A stretch of 64,000 bases of DNA from Paenibacillus tyrphae. Its GTDB lineage: Bacteria > Bacillota > Bacilli > Paenibacillales > NBRC-103111. The position numbers and the translations under genes are program-made. Below, in pieces: positions 48,914-57,436 of this stretch. Within the stretch, counting starts at the first letter, position 1, and every line of letters starts with the position of its first letter. The stretch is taken from NCBI RefSeq assembly GCF_000722545.1, contig NZ_JNVM01000041.1:95286-159285 (forward strand). Reading direction: 5' to 3'. The notes under the pieces are model-generated. The model saw only the letters and a list, made by a program, of their open reading frames with translations. It was not told the DNA's origin and did no database searches.

Positions 48914-50647
48914 ATGAACGGCTTATTCTTTTTGCGTGATTCCTCGATATTCAAGAAGGTTATGGCCGCTTTTCTGGCGGCTTTGCTGCCGCTGATGGCG
49001 ATTACTTGGACGATCAACGAGAAGGGCTCGGACAATATCCGCAGCGAGATCACGGAGTCGGTTCTGAATACGACACGGTTCTATATGGACTCGCTGGACA
49101 AGGAAGCGGATCGCATCAGCCGTTATTTGCCCAACTATGTGATGGATACGGACTTGATGGAGCTTGCGGCAACCGGCAATGACATGAGTCCGTATGAGCG
49201 GACGCGCAAAATATTGGATATTCAGCGGCGGCTTGAGCTGATGAAAAATTCAAGTCCTTTTATCGAAGAGGCGAAGGCCTATGTCCCGCTCCTCAAGCGC
49301 AGCATTCTCAGCAACGATTATGAGACCCGTCTGGACCCGGAGGAATATACGGCGATGCAGCAAAATGCGAAGTTGTACGAAGCGCCGTTCATTTACTGGA
49401 ACGACCGGCTGTTCATTACGATGCCATATCCCGGAAATACAGTCCGAAGTCCGTTATATATTCTGGGGGTCGAGCTGTCGGCAGCCAAGATTAAGGAAAC
49501 GCTCGCGCAAATCGGCCGGACGCGAGGCGGGCAGAGCGTCCTGCTGAATTTGGAGCTGGGCTGGAGCATGGAGACGGGGATGGACCCGGCGTTGCTTCAG
49601 CGAATGAAGTCTTTTGCCTTGGAGAAGCGGGAATTGCAATCCGAGGAAGGTCATGAAACGATCGTTCATGACCATAAAAGGTATCTTGTGGTGTATAAAT
49701 ATTCTAATCTCTGGAATTCCTATTCCATTACTTGCATCCCGGAAGAGATGGTTCTGGGCTCGCTGCAGATGTATCGGACGTTGTTCTGGTGGGCGTGCGC
49801 GCTGGCCGTTTGTATCGTGATGTTTTTTACTTATTTTCTATTGCGGTTTATTTACCGGCCATTGATGAAGCTGGTGCATTCCTTCCGCCGCGTTCAGCAG
49901 AACCGGCTGGAGCCGATCCTCATCGATCGCGGAGCGGATGAATTCGGGTATTTGTACCGGGCCTTCAATGACACGGTGCGGTCCTTGAAAACGTTGATCG
50001 AGGAAAACTACGAGCAGCAAATCCGGAATCAGCGTTCGGAGCTGAAGCGGCTGCAATCGCAGATTAATCCTCACTTTTTATATAATTGCTTTTTTGTATT
50101 GTGCCGGCTGATTAAATCCGAGAGCCAGAAGGAGAAAGCGTATCAATTTTGCTTATATATCGGGCAATACTTCCAGTTCATTACCCGTAACGACGAGGAT
50201 GAAATCCCGCTTGAGCTGGAGGTGGAGCATTCCCGTACGTATGTCGAGATGCAAAGGATATGCTACGGGGAACGGATTCAGGTTTTGTTCGAGGGAGATG
50301 TCCCTGCGATAGACGTGCCGTGGCTTATTCTGCAGCCGATTATCGAGAATGCGTATAAGCATGCGTTGGGCAATATGCTCCAGCCCGGCGAACTGTGGGT
50401 GCATAGCGAGCGGAGGGACGGCGACTTCTTGCTCTATGTCGAAGATAACGGCCAAAGCATCACGGACGAGGAGATCGACCTGCTGCAGAAGAAGCTGCGC
50501 TATTCCTCGAACCGGATCGAGGAAACGACCGGCCTTATGAACGTCCATCGCAGGATTCAGCTGCGCTATGGAGAAGAATACGGCATTACCGTGTCCCGTT
50601 CGGAGCTGGGTGGGCTGCAAGTCATCATCAAACTGAGCGTAAGCTAA
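48914..50647 (+). CDS. Sensor histidine kinase, YesM family
   Basis: 577 residues. Membrane segments at about 17-37 and 290-312 enclose an extracytoplasmic sensor domain; a HAMP region follows, then the His_kinase domain with the phosphoacceptor His387 in QINPHFLYNCFF and a HATPase domain (N-box IIENAYKHALGN). AGAGGAG precedes the ATG. It forms a two-component pair with the next gene, 12 bp downstream, and probably senses the sugar handled by this locus. Confidence 0.94.
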   Translation: MNGLFFLRDSSIFKKVMAAFLAALLPLMAITWTINEKGSDNIRSEITESVLNTTRFYMDSLDKEADRISRYLPNYVMDTDLMELAATGNDMSPYERTRKILDIQRRLELMKNSSPFIEEAKAYVPLLKRSILSNDYETRLDPEEYTAMQQNAKLYEAPFIYWNDRLFITMPYPGNTVRSPLYILGVELSAAKIKETLAQIGRTRGGQSVLLNLELGWSMETGMDPALLQRMKSFALEKRELQSEEGHETIVHDHKRYLVVYKYSNLWNSYSITCIPEEMVLGSLQMYRTLFWWACALAVCIVMFFTYFLLRFIYRPLMKLVHSFRRVQQNRLEPILIDRGADEFGYLYRAFNDTVRSLKTLIEENYEQQIRNQRSELKRLQSQINPHFLYNCFFVLCRLIKSESQKEKAYQFCLYIGQYFQFITRNDEDEIPLELEVEHSRTYVEMQRICYGERIQVLFEGDVPAIDVPWLILQPIIENAYKHALGNMLQPGELWVHSERRDGDFLLYVEDNGQSITDEEIDLLQKKLRYSSNRIEETTGLMNVHRRIQLRYGEEYGITVSRSELGGLQVIIKLSVS

Positions 50648-50659
50648 AGGGGGAACGGC

Positions 50660-52342
50660 ATGTACCGACTGCTGATCGTGGATGATCTTCCCATTATCGT
50701 CGACGGCCTTCTTGAGCTATTCGAGCAAACCAGTCATCTGCCGCTTGAGGTGATGAGTGCTTATTCGGGCGAAGAAGCGCTTGAGGTGCTGTCCCATCAC
50801 CGGATCGACATCGTCGTGTCCGACATTAAGATGCCCGGCATTGAAGGGATCGAGCTGCTGCGGGAAATCAAGTCGCAGTGGCCCGCCTGCAAGGTGATTT
50901 TTCTGACCGGCTATAACGATTTCCACTATGCCCGAAGCGCCATTACTTACGGCGGGTTCGATTACATTCTGAAGGTCGAAAGCGACGAAAAAATTATTCA
51001 ATCCGTCGAACGGGCTATCGAGAAAATCGAAGAGGAACAGGATCAAGTGCAGATGATTGCGAGAGCGCAATCCAAGATGAGACAGGCCTTGCCCTCGCTG
51101 CAAAAGGAGTTCATGTGGGGACTCCTGCAAGGCAAGCAGGTCACAGGGGAGGAGCTCAAGCAGGCTTTTAAAGAAATCGATATTCCGCTCGATGCGACTA
51201 TGCCGGTGTATTTGCTCATGGGAAGGGTCGATGCCTGGAAAGAGATGTTCACCATGCCGGATAAAGCGCTGCTCACCTATGCGCTGCAAAATATTTGCGA
51301 CGAGTATTTGTCGGCACAGGTACGAAGCTTTTCCGTCGTCTTCGAGCTGTCCAAGATCGTCTGGATCATTCAGCCGAAAGCTTCCGACGAGCTGTCCGGT
51401 CATGCCGGCGGCCTGGATTGGATGAGAGCCCACCGGTATACGAGCGGTATTCTGGACAGCGTGCAGGAAACGTGCAAGAAGCTGCTGCGGCTGTCGGTCT
51501 CGTTCTTGCTGGGCAGCGAGGCGATCCCGTGGAACAGCCTGTCGGACCGGTTTCATTCGATCAAATACGGCCTGATGCAGGGACACGGGTTATTGCACGA
51601 GGTCATTATGACCGATAAGGACATGCAGAAGGCGGACTCTAACGATAAAGCGGAAAGCTACCATGACGGGTTCTTCCACGCTCGGGTACAATTGCTCATG
51701 ACCTGTCTGGAGAACAATCACCGCGAGCAGTTCAACAAGCTGTTCGTCGAGCTGACCGCCATATGGAACGACCCGGACACGCCCTGTGAGCGGAAGAGCG
51801 AGCTGTACCATTCCCTCTCGTCCGTGTTTTTGTTCTATCTGTACAAATATCGGGACATTCGCGATCACGTCAATTTGCAGGTGGACCTCGACATTTTGTT
51901 CCGTTATGACGATTCGGCTTCCTGGCCGGGGCTGATCGAATATTATTGGAAAATCGCCGATTGCATCTTCGAATGGAACGCGCAGCGGGGCTTGCAGCTG
52001 CCGACGGAGGTGGTGAATAAGGTGCACCGCTATATCGAGGAGCATATCGCTACCGATATTTCGTTAACGGCTCTGGCGGATTACGTGGGCTTGAACCCGT
52101 CGTATTTATCCAGGCTGTATAAGCAAATGACCGGGATCGGGCTATCGAAATATGTGAACGATTACAAGAACGTGATCGCAAAAGACATGCTTCTGAACAC
52201 CTCGATGAAAGTCAATGAAATCGCGGCCGCTCTGGGCTATAACTCGGCGCTTGCGTTTATTCGCTTCTTTAAGAAGCAGAACGAGACGACGCCGCAGGAT
52301 TTTCGCACGGCGCGAAGCCCGATGCCTAGTTCGCATAGTTAA
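50660..52342 (+). CDS. Response regulator with AraC HTH, YesN family
   Basis: 560 residues. Receiver domain with D8/D9 (IVDDLP) and phosphoacceptor Asp55 in VVSDIKMPGI; a long middle region of about 300 residues; and a C-terminal AraC-type double HTH (from about 455: LTALADYVGLNPSYLSRLYK, MKVNEIAAALGYNSALAFIR). AAGGGGGA precedes the ATG. Expected to activate the upstream ABC genes and perhaps the divergent DUF4855 gene. Confidence 0.94.
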   Translation: MYRLLIVDDLPIIVDGLLELFEQTSHLPLEVMSAYSGEEALEVLSHHRIDIVVSDIKMPGIEGIELLREIKSQWPACKVIFLTGYNDFHYARSAITYGGFDYILKVESDEKIIQSVERAIEKIEEEQDQVQMIARAQSKMRQALPSLQKEFMWGLLQGKQVTGEELKQAFKEIDIPLDATMPVYLLMGRVDAWKEMFTMPDKALLTYALQNICDEYLSAQVRSFSVVFELSKIVWIIQPKASDELSGHAGGLDWMRAHRYTSGILDSVQETCKKLLRLSVSFLLGSEAIPWNSLSDRFHSIKYGLMQGHGLLHEVIMTDKDMQKADSNDKAESYHDGFFHARVQLLMTCLENNHREQFNKLFVELTAIWNDPDTPCERKSELYHSLSSVFLFYLYKYRDIRDHVNLQVDLDILFRYDDSASWPGLIEYYWKIADCIFEWNAQRGLQLPTEVVNKVHRYIEEHIATDISLTALADYVGLNPSYLSRLYKQMTGIGLSKYVNDYKNVIAKDMLLNTSMKVNEIAAALGYNSALAFIRFFKKQNETTPQDFRTARSPMPSSHS

Positions 52343-52344
52343 AT

Positions 52345-52395
52345 GAAAAAAATCAAACCGTCTTGTTTCGATCGAGATGGCTTGATTTTTTTTAG
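52345..52395 (+). terminator. Rho-independent terminator
   Basis: AAAAAATCAA-CC-TCT (52345-52361) pairs with AGA-GG-TTGATTTTTT (52375-52391). It ends the sugar operon. Confidence 0.88.
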
Positions 52396-52536
52396 TTTCG
52401 GAAGGAAAAGTTTTTTTAAACCAAACGATCAGTGTTCTTTACGAATGTTGCTGTGCTATAACTTAGATATGCTTTTGGTACATGCTGGTCCTGCCGACCG
52501 TAAAAAAGAAGCCTAAAATATAAGGAAGTGAACCTA

Positions 52537-53292
52537 ATGACCAATCAACCAAGTCGAGAAAGTATGCCTTTATTTTCACAAACGATAACTGACTTTTGGC
52601 GGGCGCAATTTTTGAACGGAGACGTCCTCTATAGCGATGAAGTCTTTACTGTCGCCATCAACCCGGATCTGGACGAAGACAGTCGGGTCATGGTGCTGGA
52701 AACCGCTGACGGCCGGGTTATGGCGGTTCTGACGCCTGTGCTGGCCGATAAGGCAGGCCTTGATCAACGACAAGACCTGTCTGAGTCGATCTTTCGCCGG
52801 AAATTGAACGAAGCGGGAGTCACTCTGCATGGCGCGGACTATGTTTTTTATTTTTCAGAGGCTGAAAAGAACGTATTGCTGCAAGAACACCTGGAAGGTG
52901 ACTTGCGCCAGTTAACAGAGCAAGATGAAGCGGTTTTCTCCGAGTTCGAGTCCTCCGCCTCGGAACAAGACTTGGATGATGCTTATGTGGAGTTGGGTCA
53001 CTGGGCGGTGTTCGGTTCTTTTGAGCAAGACCGCCTGGTCAGCGCCGCCAGTATGTATCCCTGGGAGGATTCGCAAATTGCGGATCTCGGCGTGCTGACT
53101 CTGACGTCCTTTAGAGGAAAAGGTCACGCCCGCAAAGTGGTGCGTTCCATCTGCAAGCACGCCTATGATCAGGGATACGAACCCCAGTACCGATGCCAGC
53201 TCGATAACCAAGCGTCCGTGTCGCTGGCTAAAGCGGCGGGTTTGACGCTATTTGGAAAGTGGGATGTGGTTTCTCCCGACTCCACGGACTGA
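52537..53292 (+). CDS. GNAT family N-acetyltransferase
   Basis: 251 residues from ATG at 52537 (AAGGAAGTG upstream). The acetyl-CoA site is in the C-terminal half: LGVLTLTSFRGKGHARKVVR (R/Q-x-x-G-x-G/A motif), followed by QCQLDN and SLAKAAGLTLFGKW. The N-terminal half is divergent, as in GNAT proteins with a helper domain. Substrate not predictable. Confidence 0.88.
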   Translation: MTNQPSRESMPLFSQTITDFWRAQFLNGDVLYSDEVFTVAINPDLDEDSRVMVLETADGRVMAVLTPVLADKAGLDQRQDLSESIFRRKLNEAGVTLHGADYVFYFSEAEKNVLLQEHLEGDLRQLTEQDEAVFSEFESSASEQDLDDAYVELGHWAVFGSFEQDRLVSAASMYPWEDSQIADLGVLTLTSFRGKGHARKVVRSICKHAYDQGYEPQYRCQLDNQASVSLAKAAGLTLFGKWDVVSPDSTD

Positions 53293-53315
53293 AAGCCCCT
53301 CACGCAGCCGACATA

Positions 53316-53357
53316 AAAATGCACCTACCCGGACATCCGGCATAGGTGCATTTTTTG
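53316..53357 (+). terminator. Rho-independent terminator
   Basis: AAATGCACCTA (53317-53327) pairs with TAGGTGCATTT (53343-53353), then T run. Confidence 0.9.
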
Positions 53358-53461
53358 TTAAATCTCGAACTTATTCATATATTTGTTCAATGTGGTGGAA
53401 AGCTGGTACAGACTCATTGATATAACGTCTGAGTTATTAGATATTATAAATCCTGATATCC

Positions 53462-53497
53462 TCACTGACAGTAGCTGTCAGTGAAGTTACTTATAAT
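53462..53497 (+). promoter_or_regulatory. Dyad operator and -10 box of the ridA-like gene
   Basis: TCACTGACAG-TAG-CTGTCAGTGA is a perfect 10-bp inverted repeat (53462-53484) in the -35 position of a promoter whose -10 box is TATAAT (53492-53497). Strong candidate for a dedicated regulator site. Confidence 0.65.
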
Positions 53498-53533
53498 AAA
53501 AATATAGAACACGATCTTTAAGGAGGAGAACCA

Positions 53534-53950
53534 ATGTCTACTTTCAAAATGGAGCATAAAAATCCGGAGGGTTTATTCTTCTCAAAAGCATTTAGTCAAG
53601 CGATTACCGTAAGTGGAAAGGCAAAAACAATTTATATAGGCGGACAAAATGCTATTAATTCAACAGGTGAACTGGTTGGAGCCGGTGATTTGGAATTGCA
53701 GACAAAGCAGGCGCTTAATAATATCGCAATTATTTTAGCTTCTGAAAATGCAAGTTTCGCCAATCTGGTTAAACTCAATATCTATTTAGTCCGTGGAAGC
53801 GACCCGCGAATTGGTTACAAAGCATTCCTAGAGGTGGCAGGTGAATTAGATAATCCACCTTTGGTCACCGTTCTATTTGTTTCGGAATTTGCGCGTCCAT
53901 CTTGCCTTCTTGAAATAGATGGAATTGCTGTCATTGAAGATAAGGACTAA
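53534..53950 (+). CDS. RidA/YjgF family protein
   Basis: 138 residues, AAGGAGGAG before the ATG. Rid-family features: YIGGQNAINSTGELVGAGDL, ILASENASFANLVKLNIYLV and RPSCLLEIDGIAVIE near the C-terminus. In RidA an Arg in the position RPS and a Glu near the end act in hydrolysis of reactive enamine/imine intermediates; the Arg is present. This is a diverged member, so the substrate may differ. A perfect dyad covers its promoter. Confidence 0.88.
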   Translation: MSTFKMEHKNPEGLFFSKAFSQAITVSGKAKTIYIGGQNAINSTGELVGAGDLELQTKQALNNIAIILASENASFANLVKLNIYLVRGSDPRIGYKAFLEVAGELDNPPLVTVLFVSEFARPSCLLEIDGIAVIEDKD

Positions 53951-54050
53951 GTTTGTATCCATCATGTGTATACCCCGCAGTATGTATAGAGTCTTGATGC
54001 TGAACCCATTTGGTATGGGAAAAATTTCTTCCGCGGGAGATTAAACGAGT

Positions 54051-54263
54051 TTATGGCGCATGCTTATGCTTTAATGACATGGATATGTAGTACGTATCTT
54101 TTTCTACAATCAGTTCGGTATGGACTACGGCATAATTTATTCCTTCCATGGTGATTCCGTTTACCAGTTTGGACAGACGAAGATAATCCACCATGGTTTG
54201 GATGGGATCTATTTTGGGAGTGATACGGAGAACCGTACCATAAGTAACGGCAAGATTTTTGCA
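54051..54263 (-). pseudogene. Coding-like fragment of unknown family
   Basis: Directly after the stop of the kinase gene the same frame continues CKNLAVTYGTVLRITPKIDP, then IQTMVDYLRLSKLVNGITME… to a stop at 54051. No start codon with a ribosome binding site. The composition is clearly protein-like. The peptide A-V-T-Y-G-T-V recurs in a short open stretch at 54849-54891. Confidence 0.4.
54231..54261. repeat. Direct repeat left of kinase gene
   Basis: GAACCGTACCATAAGTAACG and following bases; the same sequence with few changes is at 54861-54891, so the kinase gene is flanked by this pair 630 bp apart. Confidence 0.6.
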
Positions 54264-54764
54264 TTAGAGAGCCTGTCCGTTGGCAATCATCTCCAGCTCT
54301 GTTGCAACTTGATCAAGGGGCTTGTGGGTAATAATTTCAAAAGTAGCTCCGGAACGCAATAGAGGCTCAACGGTTTTGACATAGTGGATAATCTCTTCAC
54401 GCTCTTCGGAAGTTTTACCGTAATCGTTTGTCTTGCGGGAAGCCACACGTTCGAGGATGATTTCCAGAGGGGCGCTCAGCAGCACGATTGCATCGAATTT
54501 CGGGTAAAAATTCACCTGATTTGATACAGTGCCCGATATGAATAAAGCGCCTTCAGCGTGTTCCGCGAGCAGCTTCTCGATTCGATCCTCGCGCCATAAC
54601 CACCCGGAACCATCCACATTCTCGCTCCACCCATCGTAATCCGTATCGACAACTCGATACCCTCTGCGAGCCAGTTCGTTCAGAACCGATGTTTTCCCTG
54701 TACCTGACATCCCTGTTACCAGAATGATCGCCTTATGTTTTGATGTCGAATGTGTAATTTCCAT
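54264..54764 (-). CDS. P-loop nucleoside/shikimate-kinase-like ATPase
   Basis: 166 residues. Walker A near the N-terminus: LVTGMSGTGKTSVLNELARR. Then VVDTDYDGW and ERVASRKTNDYGKTSEE, which resembles the lid region of adenylate/shikimate-kinase-like AAA_18/AAA_33 proteins; many are annotated as AAA family ATPase. GGGTGA lies six bases before the ATG. A single gene, flanked by a 31-bp direct repeat, as if inserted as a unit. Confidence 0.82.
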   Translation of the reverse strand: MEITHSTSKHKAIILVTGMSGTGKTSVLNELARRGYRVVDTDYDGWSENVDGSGWLWREDRIEKLLAEHAEGALFISGTVSNQVNFYPKFDAIVLLSAPLEIILERVASRKTNDYGKTSEEREEIIHYVKTVEPLLRSGATFEIITHKPLDQVATELEMIANGQAL

Positions 54765-54860
54765 TACCAGTCACCCAATTTCTATGAAAAATGATTTGTC
54801 AATAATAGCATAGAGTAAGAGGGCTTAGGTGTCAAAATTTTCCGTTTCAGACAGCGCGGT

Positions 54861-54891
54861 GAACCGTACCATAAGTGACGGCGAAAAATTT
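54861..54891. repeat. Direct repeat right of kinase gene
   Basis: GAACCGTACCATAAGTGACG and following bases; partner of 54231-54261. Confidence 0.6.
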
Positions 54892-54920
54892 GATTGGGGA
54901 AAGCACGGGGACTATTGTAA

Positions 54921-55217
54921 TTATGCGGAATAGACCGGCTGTTCGCCCACCTGAAGCAGCTTCCGAAGGATGCGTTCCATGCGGAAGTGACGAAAATATT
55001 GAACAACGGGACTTTGATAATGACCGGTAGCTTCTAGGATAATTACTGGTTGTACCATTGCCTTTTCTTGTAGTTCCTGAATCACTCGAAGCAGGATCGA
55101 CAAACCCTCCTGAGTATGTTCAAATTTAAAGATCGATCCATGAGGTTTGCTACGATCTAAAAAAGCTTGTCCATGACTCTCCGCCTTAGAAATATCTAGA
55201 CCGATAACTGGATTCAT
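54921..55217 (-). pseudogene. IS110-family transposase, N-terminal relic
   Basis: 98 residues starting MNPVIGLDISKAESHGQAFL, then F-K-F-E-H-T-x-E-G-L and VIILEATGHYQSPVVQYF. This is the RuvC-like DEDD domain start of IS110 recombinases, with the first Asp (GLD) and Glu (LEATGHY). The sequence departs from the family after about residue 73, and the serine domain is missing, so it is inactive. GGGGGAGG precedes the ATG. Confidence 0.85.
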
Positions 55218-55430
55218 TAAACCTCCCCCTTAATGAATTTGCCGGTACCCCCTAGACCTTCTTGTATTCCATAGCATCGCTTGTTATATGGGATCCGAGT
55301 CCAACCAGCCTCAAACATGGTAATAACAAGTAGGGGTGAACATTATAGCTGACGGGATCAGGTCCCACGGGCAGGTACGTTCGACCCGGCTACCTACTAT
55401 CGTCGACCCTAAATGAAAAAGGATCAACCA
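55218..55430 (-). other. IS110 left-end non-coding region
   Basis: About 210 bp upstream of the truncated transposase, without a gene. In IS110 elements this position encodes the bridge RNA that pairs with target and donor DNA. The segment contains several short dyads, but I could not fold it or define its boundary. It is followed by the hairpin GGATCAACCAG/CTGGTTGATC at 55419-55447. Confidence 0.4.
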
Positions 55431-55581
55431 GAAAGAACTGGTTGATCACATAATACGAACGGGCAGGATAGCGTAATATTTTGGTTGTAGTTATAATGTT
55501 TAATAGGGGCCATTTAATTGCTCCAATTCATCTGGAGTTTCCAATGACCTGTGTCGAAATATTCGAAAAGGGGCAAGTTGT

Positions 55582-55959
55582 GTGCAAAAGACTGAAAAAA
55601 TTTACAACACTGCAGTAGAGGCAACTTTAGAGGTGATTGGTGGGAAATGGAAACCCGTTATTCTCTTTCATCTGACATTTGGTAAGAAACGTAATAATGA
55701 ATTTAAGAGCTTGATTCCCGCAATTACTCAAAAGATGTTAACGCAGCACCTTCGGGAGCTTGAAGAAGAGGGCGTCATCTTACGTATTTCCTATAATCAG
55801 GTACCACCGAGAGTTGAGTATGAGTTGACAGACTACGGCTGGAGTCTAAAGGAAATCCTACATCTGATGTGCCGTTGGGGGGATTCGCATATAGAGAGAA
55901 AGTACGAGGGAAAGGCTACCGTTCTTAATCCAATGCTTACAGACGTAAATAACAGTTAA
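55582..55959 (+). CDS. HxlR family transcriptional regulator
   Basis: 125 residues, GTG start with AAGGGG nine bases upstream. Winged HTH: TLEVIGGKWKPVILFHLTFG, then ITQKMLTQHLRELEEEGVIL and QVPPRVEYELTDYG. The conserved N-terminal Cys of many HxlR proteins is replaced (N-T-A-V-E-A-T). Convergent with a PRISE-type reductase gene, whose promoter has twin palindromes that may be the target. Confidence 0.92.
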   Translation: MQKTEKIYNTAVEATLEVIGGKWKPVILFHLTFGKKRNNEFKSLIPAITQKMLTQHLRELEEEGVILRISYNQVPPRVEYELTDYGWSLKEILHLMCRWGDSHIERKYEGKATVLNPMLTDVNNS

Positions 55960-55992
55960 GAAACCGACCCAATATACAAGGTCGGCTTTCTT
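55958..55992. terminator. Bidirectional terminator
   Basis: AAGAAA-CGACC pairs with GGTCG-TTTCTT, then TATTTT. It lies between the convergent HxlR and reductase genes. Confidence 0.8.
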
Positions 55993-56007
55993 ATTTTATA
56001 CGGTAGT

Positions 56008-57078
56008 TTACGGGATGACTTTACGCTTGCGGAAATCGTCGAAGATGTTCATAAACATTGCTTCGGTATCGACGAATTCGTGAAAGCCTAAACGACGAGC
56101 CTTAGTTCCGTCGGCAAAAAAATCGTAATCCCATGCAAACACGAAATCGCCGAATTGCCAAGAGGATACATCTTTATAGGAATTCCGAGCAAGCCCATGC
56201 TTCTCAACCATTTTGTTCCAAAGCTGCTCCTTGTCTGCCATGACAACGTCCAGAGACATCTGCAACGGAGGCGCTGTTTCCACGCCAAAGTATTGAGCGA
56301 TCTTCGGCCATAACTCATTCCAACGAAACAGATCGCCGTTCGTAATGTTGAATGCCTGATTCGCACAGCGCTCGTCAGTCGCCGCCCATACTGTTGCCTT
56401 TGCGAGAAGCCCAGCGTCTGTCATCTCCAAGAGGCTGTTGTAAGCTCCCGGCTTACCTGGAAACCGCAAAGGAATTCCAAGTTCCTTCGAAATTGAAGCG
56501 TAAATCGCTATGACCATTGCGAGGTTCATCGGATTTCCAAGCGAGAAGCCGCAGACTACAGAAGGACGGAGTGCCGACCAAGTCCAAGTCTTACCTTTTT
56601 GCCGTTGTTCTAAGAAATCTTGCTGATCAATATTGAACTCAGGAGGCATGTGGTTGGCGTCTGTCTCACGAGCAGGAGTTTTGAACGGACCGAGATGTGC
56701 GCCGTATACCTTGTATCCCTGCATCAGACTCACATGTTTCAAGCCCGACGCGATTGGTTCGATCACTTCTATGATATTCACTAACATGGCGAGATTCGGT
56801 GGAACAAGTTCAGCCCAAGTTGGACGGTCTTGGTAAGCAGCATAAAAAATGTGTGTTACCTCAGTTAAATTGCTTAACTTCTCGTGAAGCTCGTCTATAT
56901 TGAGTAGATCCGCAGCCACATATCGAACACGGTTGCTAGATTCTCCACCGCGACGCGATACGCCGATTACGTCCCAATCAGGGAGAGTGATGAGGTGATC
57001 GATGAGGTTGCGACCTATAACACCATTTGCACCCACGACCAAGGCGACTTTGCGTGTTGTTGTAGATTCAATATTCAT
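56008..57078 (-). CDS. NAD-dependent epimerase/dehydratase, PRISE-like SDR
   Basis: 356 residues, extended short-chain dehydrogenase fold. Cofactor motif GANGVIGRNLIDHL near residue 17, VIGVSRRGG (NADPH-binding Arg) and HIFYAAY. The YKVYG stretch (Q-G-Y-K-V-Y-G) provides the Tyr-containing active site of the progesterone 5-beta-reductase/iridoid synthase-like (PRISE) group, together with WSALRPSVVCGFSLGNPMNL. Reduces enones in known members. AAGGAG precedes the ATG. Two ACTTTAAAGT palindromes lie upstream. Confidence 0.88.
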   Translation of the reverse strand: MNIESTTTRKVALVVGANGVIGRNLIDHLITLPDWDVIGVSRRGGESSNRVRYVAADLLNIDELHEKLSNLTEVTHIFYAAYQDRPTWAELVPPNLAMLVNIIEVIEPIASGLKHVSLMQGYKVYGAHLGPFKTPARETDANHMPPEFNIDQQDFLEQRQKGKTWTWSALRPSVVCGFSLGNPMNLAMVIAIYASISKELGIPLRFPGKPGAYNSLLEMTDAGLLAKATVWAATDERCANQAFNITNGDLFRWNELWPKIAQYFGVETAPPLQMSLDVVMADKEQLWNKMVEKHGLARNSYKDVSSWQFGDFVFAWDYDFFADGTKARRLGFHEFVDTEAMFMNIFDDFRKRKVIP

Positions 57079-57151
57079 AGTGTGTCAGCTCCTTCTGTAC
57101 TATTCTTTGTGCAACATTATTTTGCATCAACTAACCATACATAGGAAGTAC

Positions 57152-57182
57152 GCACTTTAAAGTGACTTGAGCACTTTAAAGT
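57152..57182. promoter_or_regulatory. Twin palindromic operators before the PRISE-like gene
   Basis: GCACTTTAAAGT at 57152-57163 and again at 57171-57182, 19 bp apart; each contains the perfect palindrome ACTTTAAAGT. Probable dimer sites of a winged-helix regulator such as the neighbouring HxlR protein. Confidence 0.6.
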
Positions 57183-57436
57183 AATTGAGGTATATTCAGA
57201 CGAAAAGAAGTCAGTCAACTCCCTCTTTGCTTTCTTAATCATCATGGTGGATGGGTATACTCGGCGGCGCTAGCTTTTCAAAGGTAGATTAAGTTAACGA
57301 GCAGATTAATGGTATTTATGATATGGATCATCGCGCTATCAGTAACGGCAAGTTTTTCCCGCTGATATTTCTTTATGATTTTTGTTATTGTATAGTCATT
57401 GGATAAAGTGCCTTTGATAAAGGAGTCAGTTGTGAA

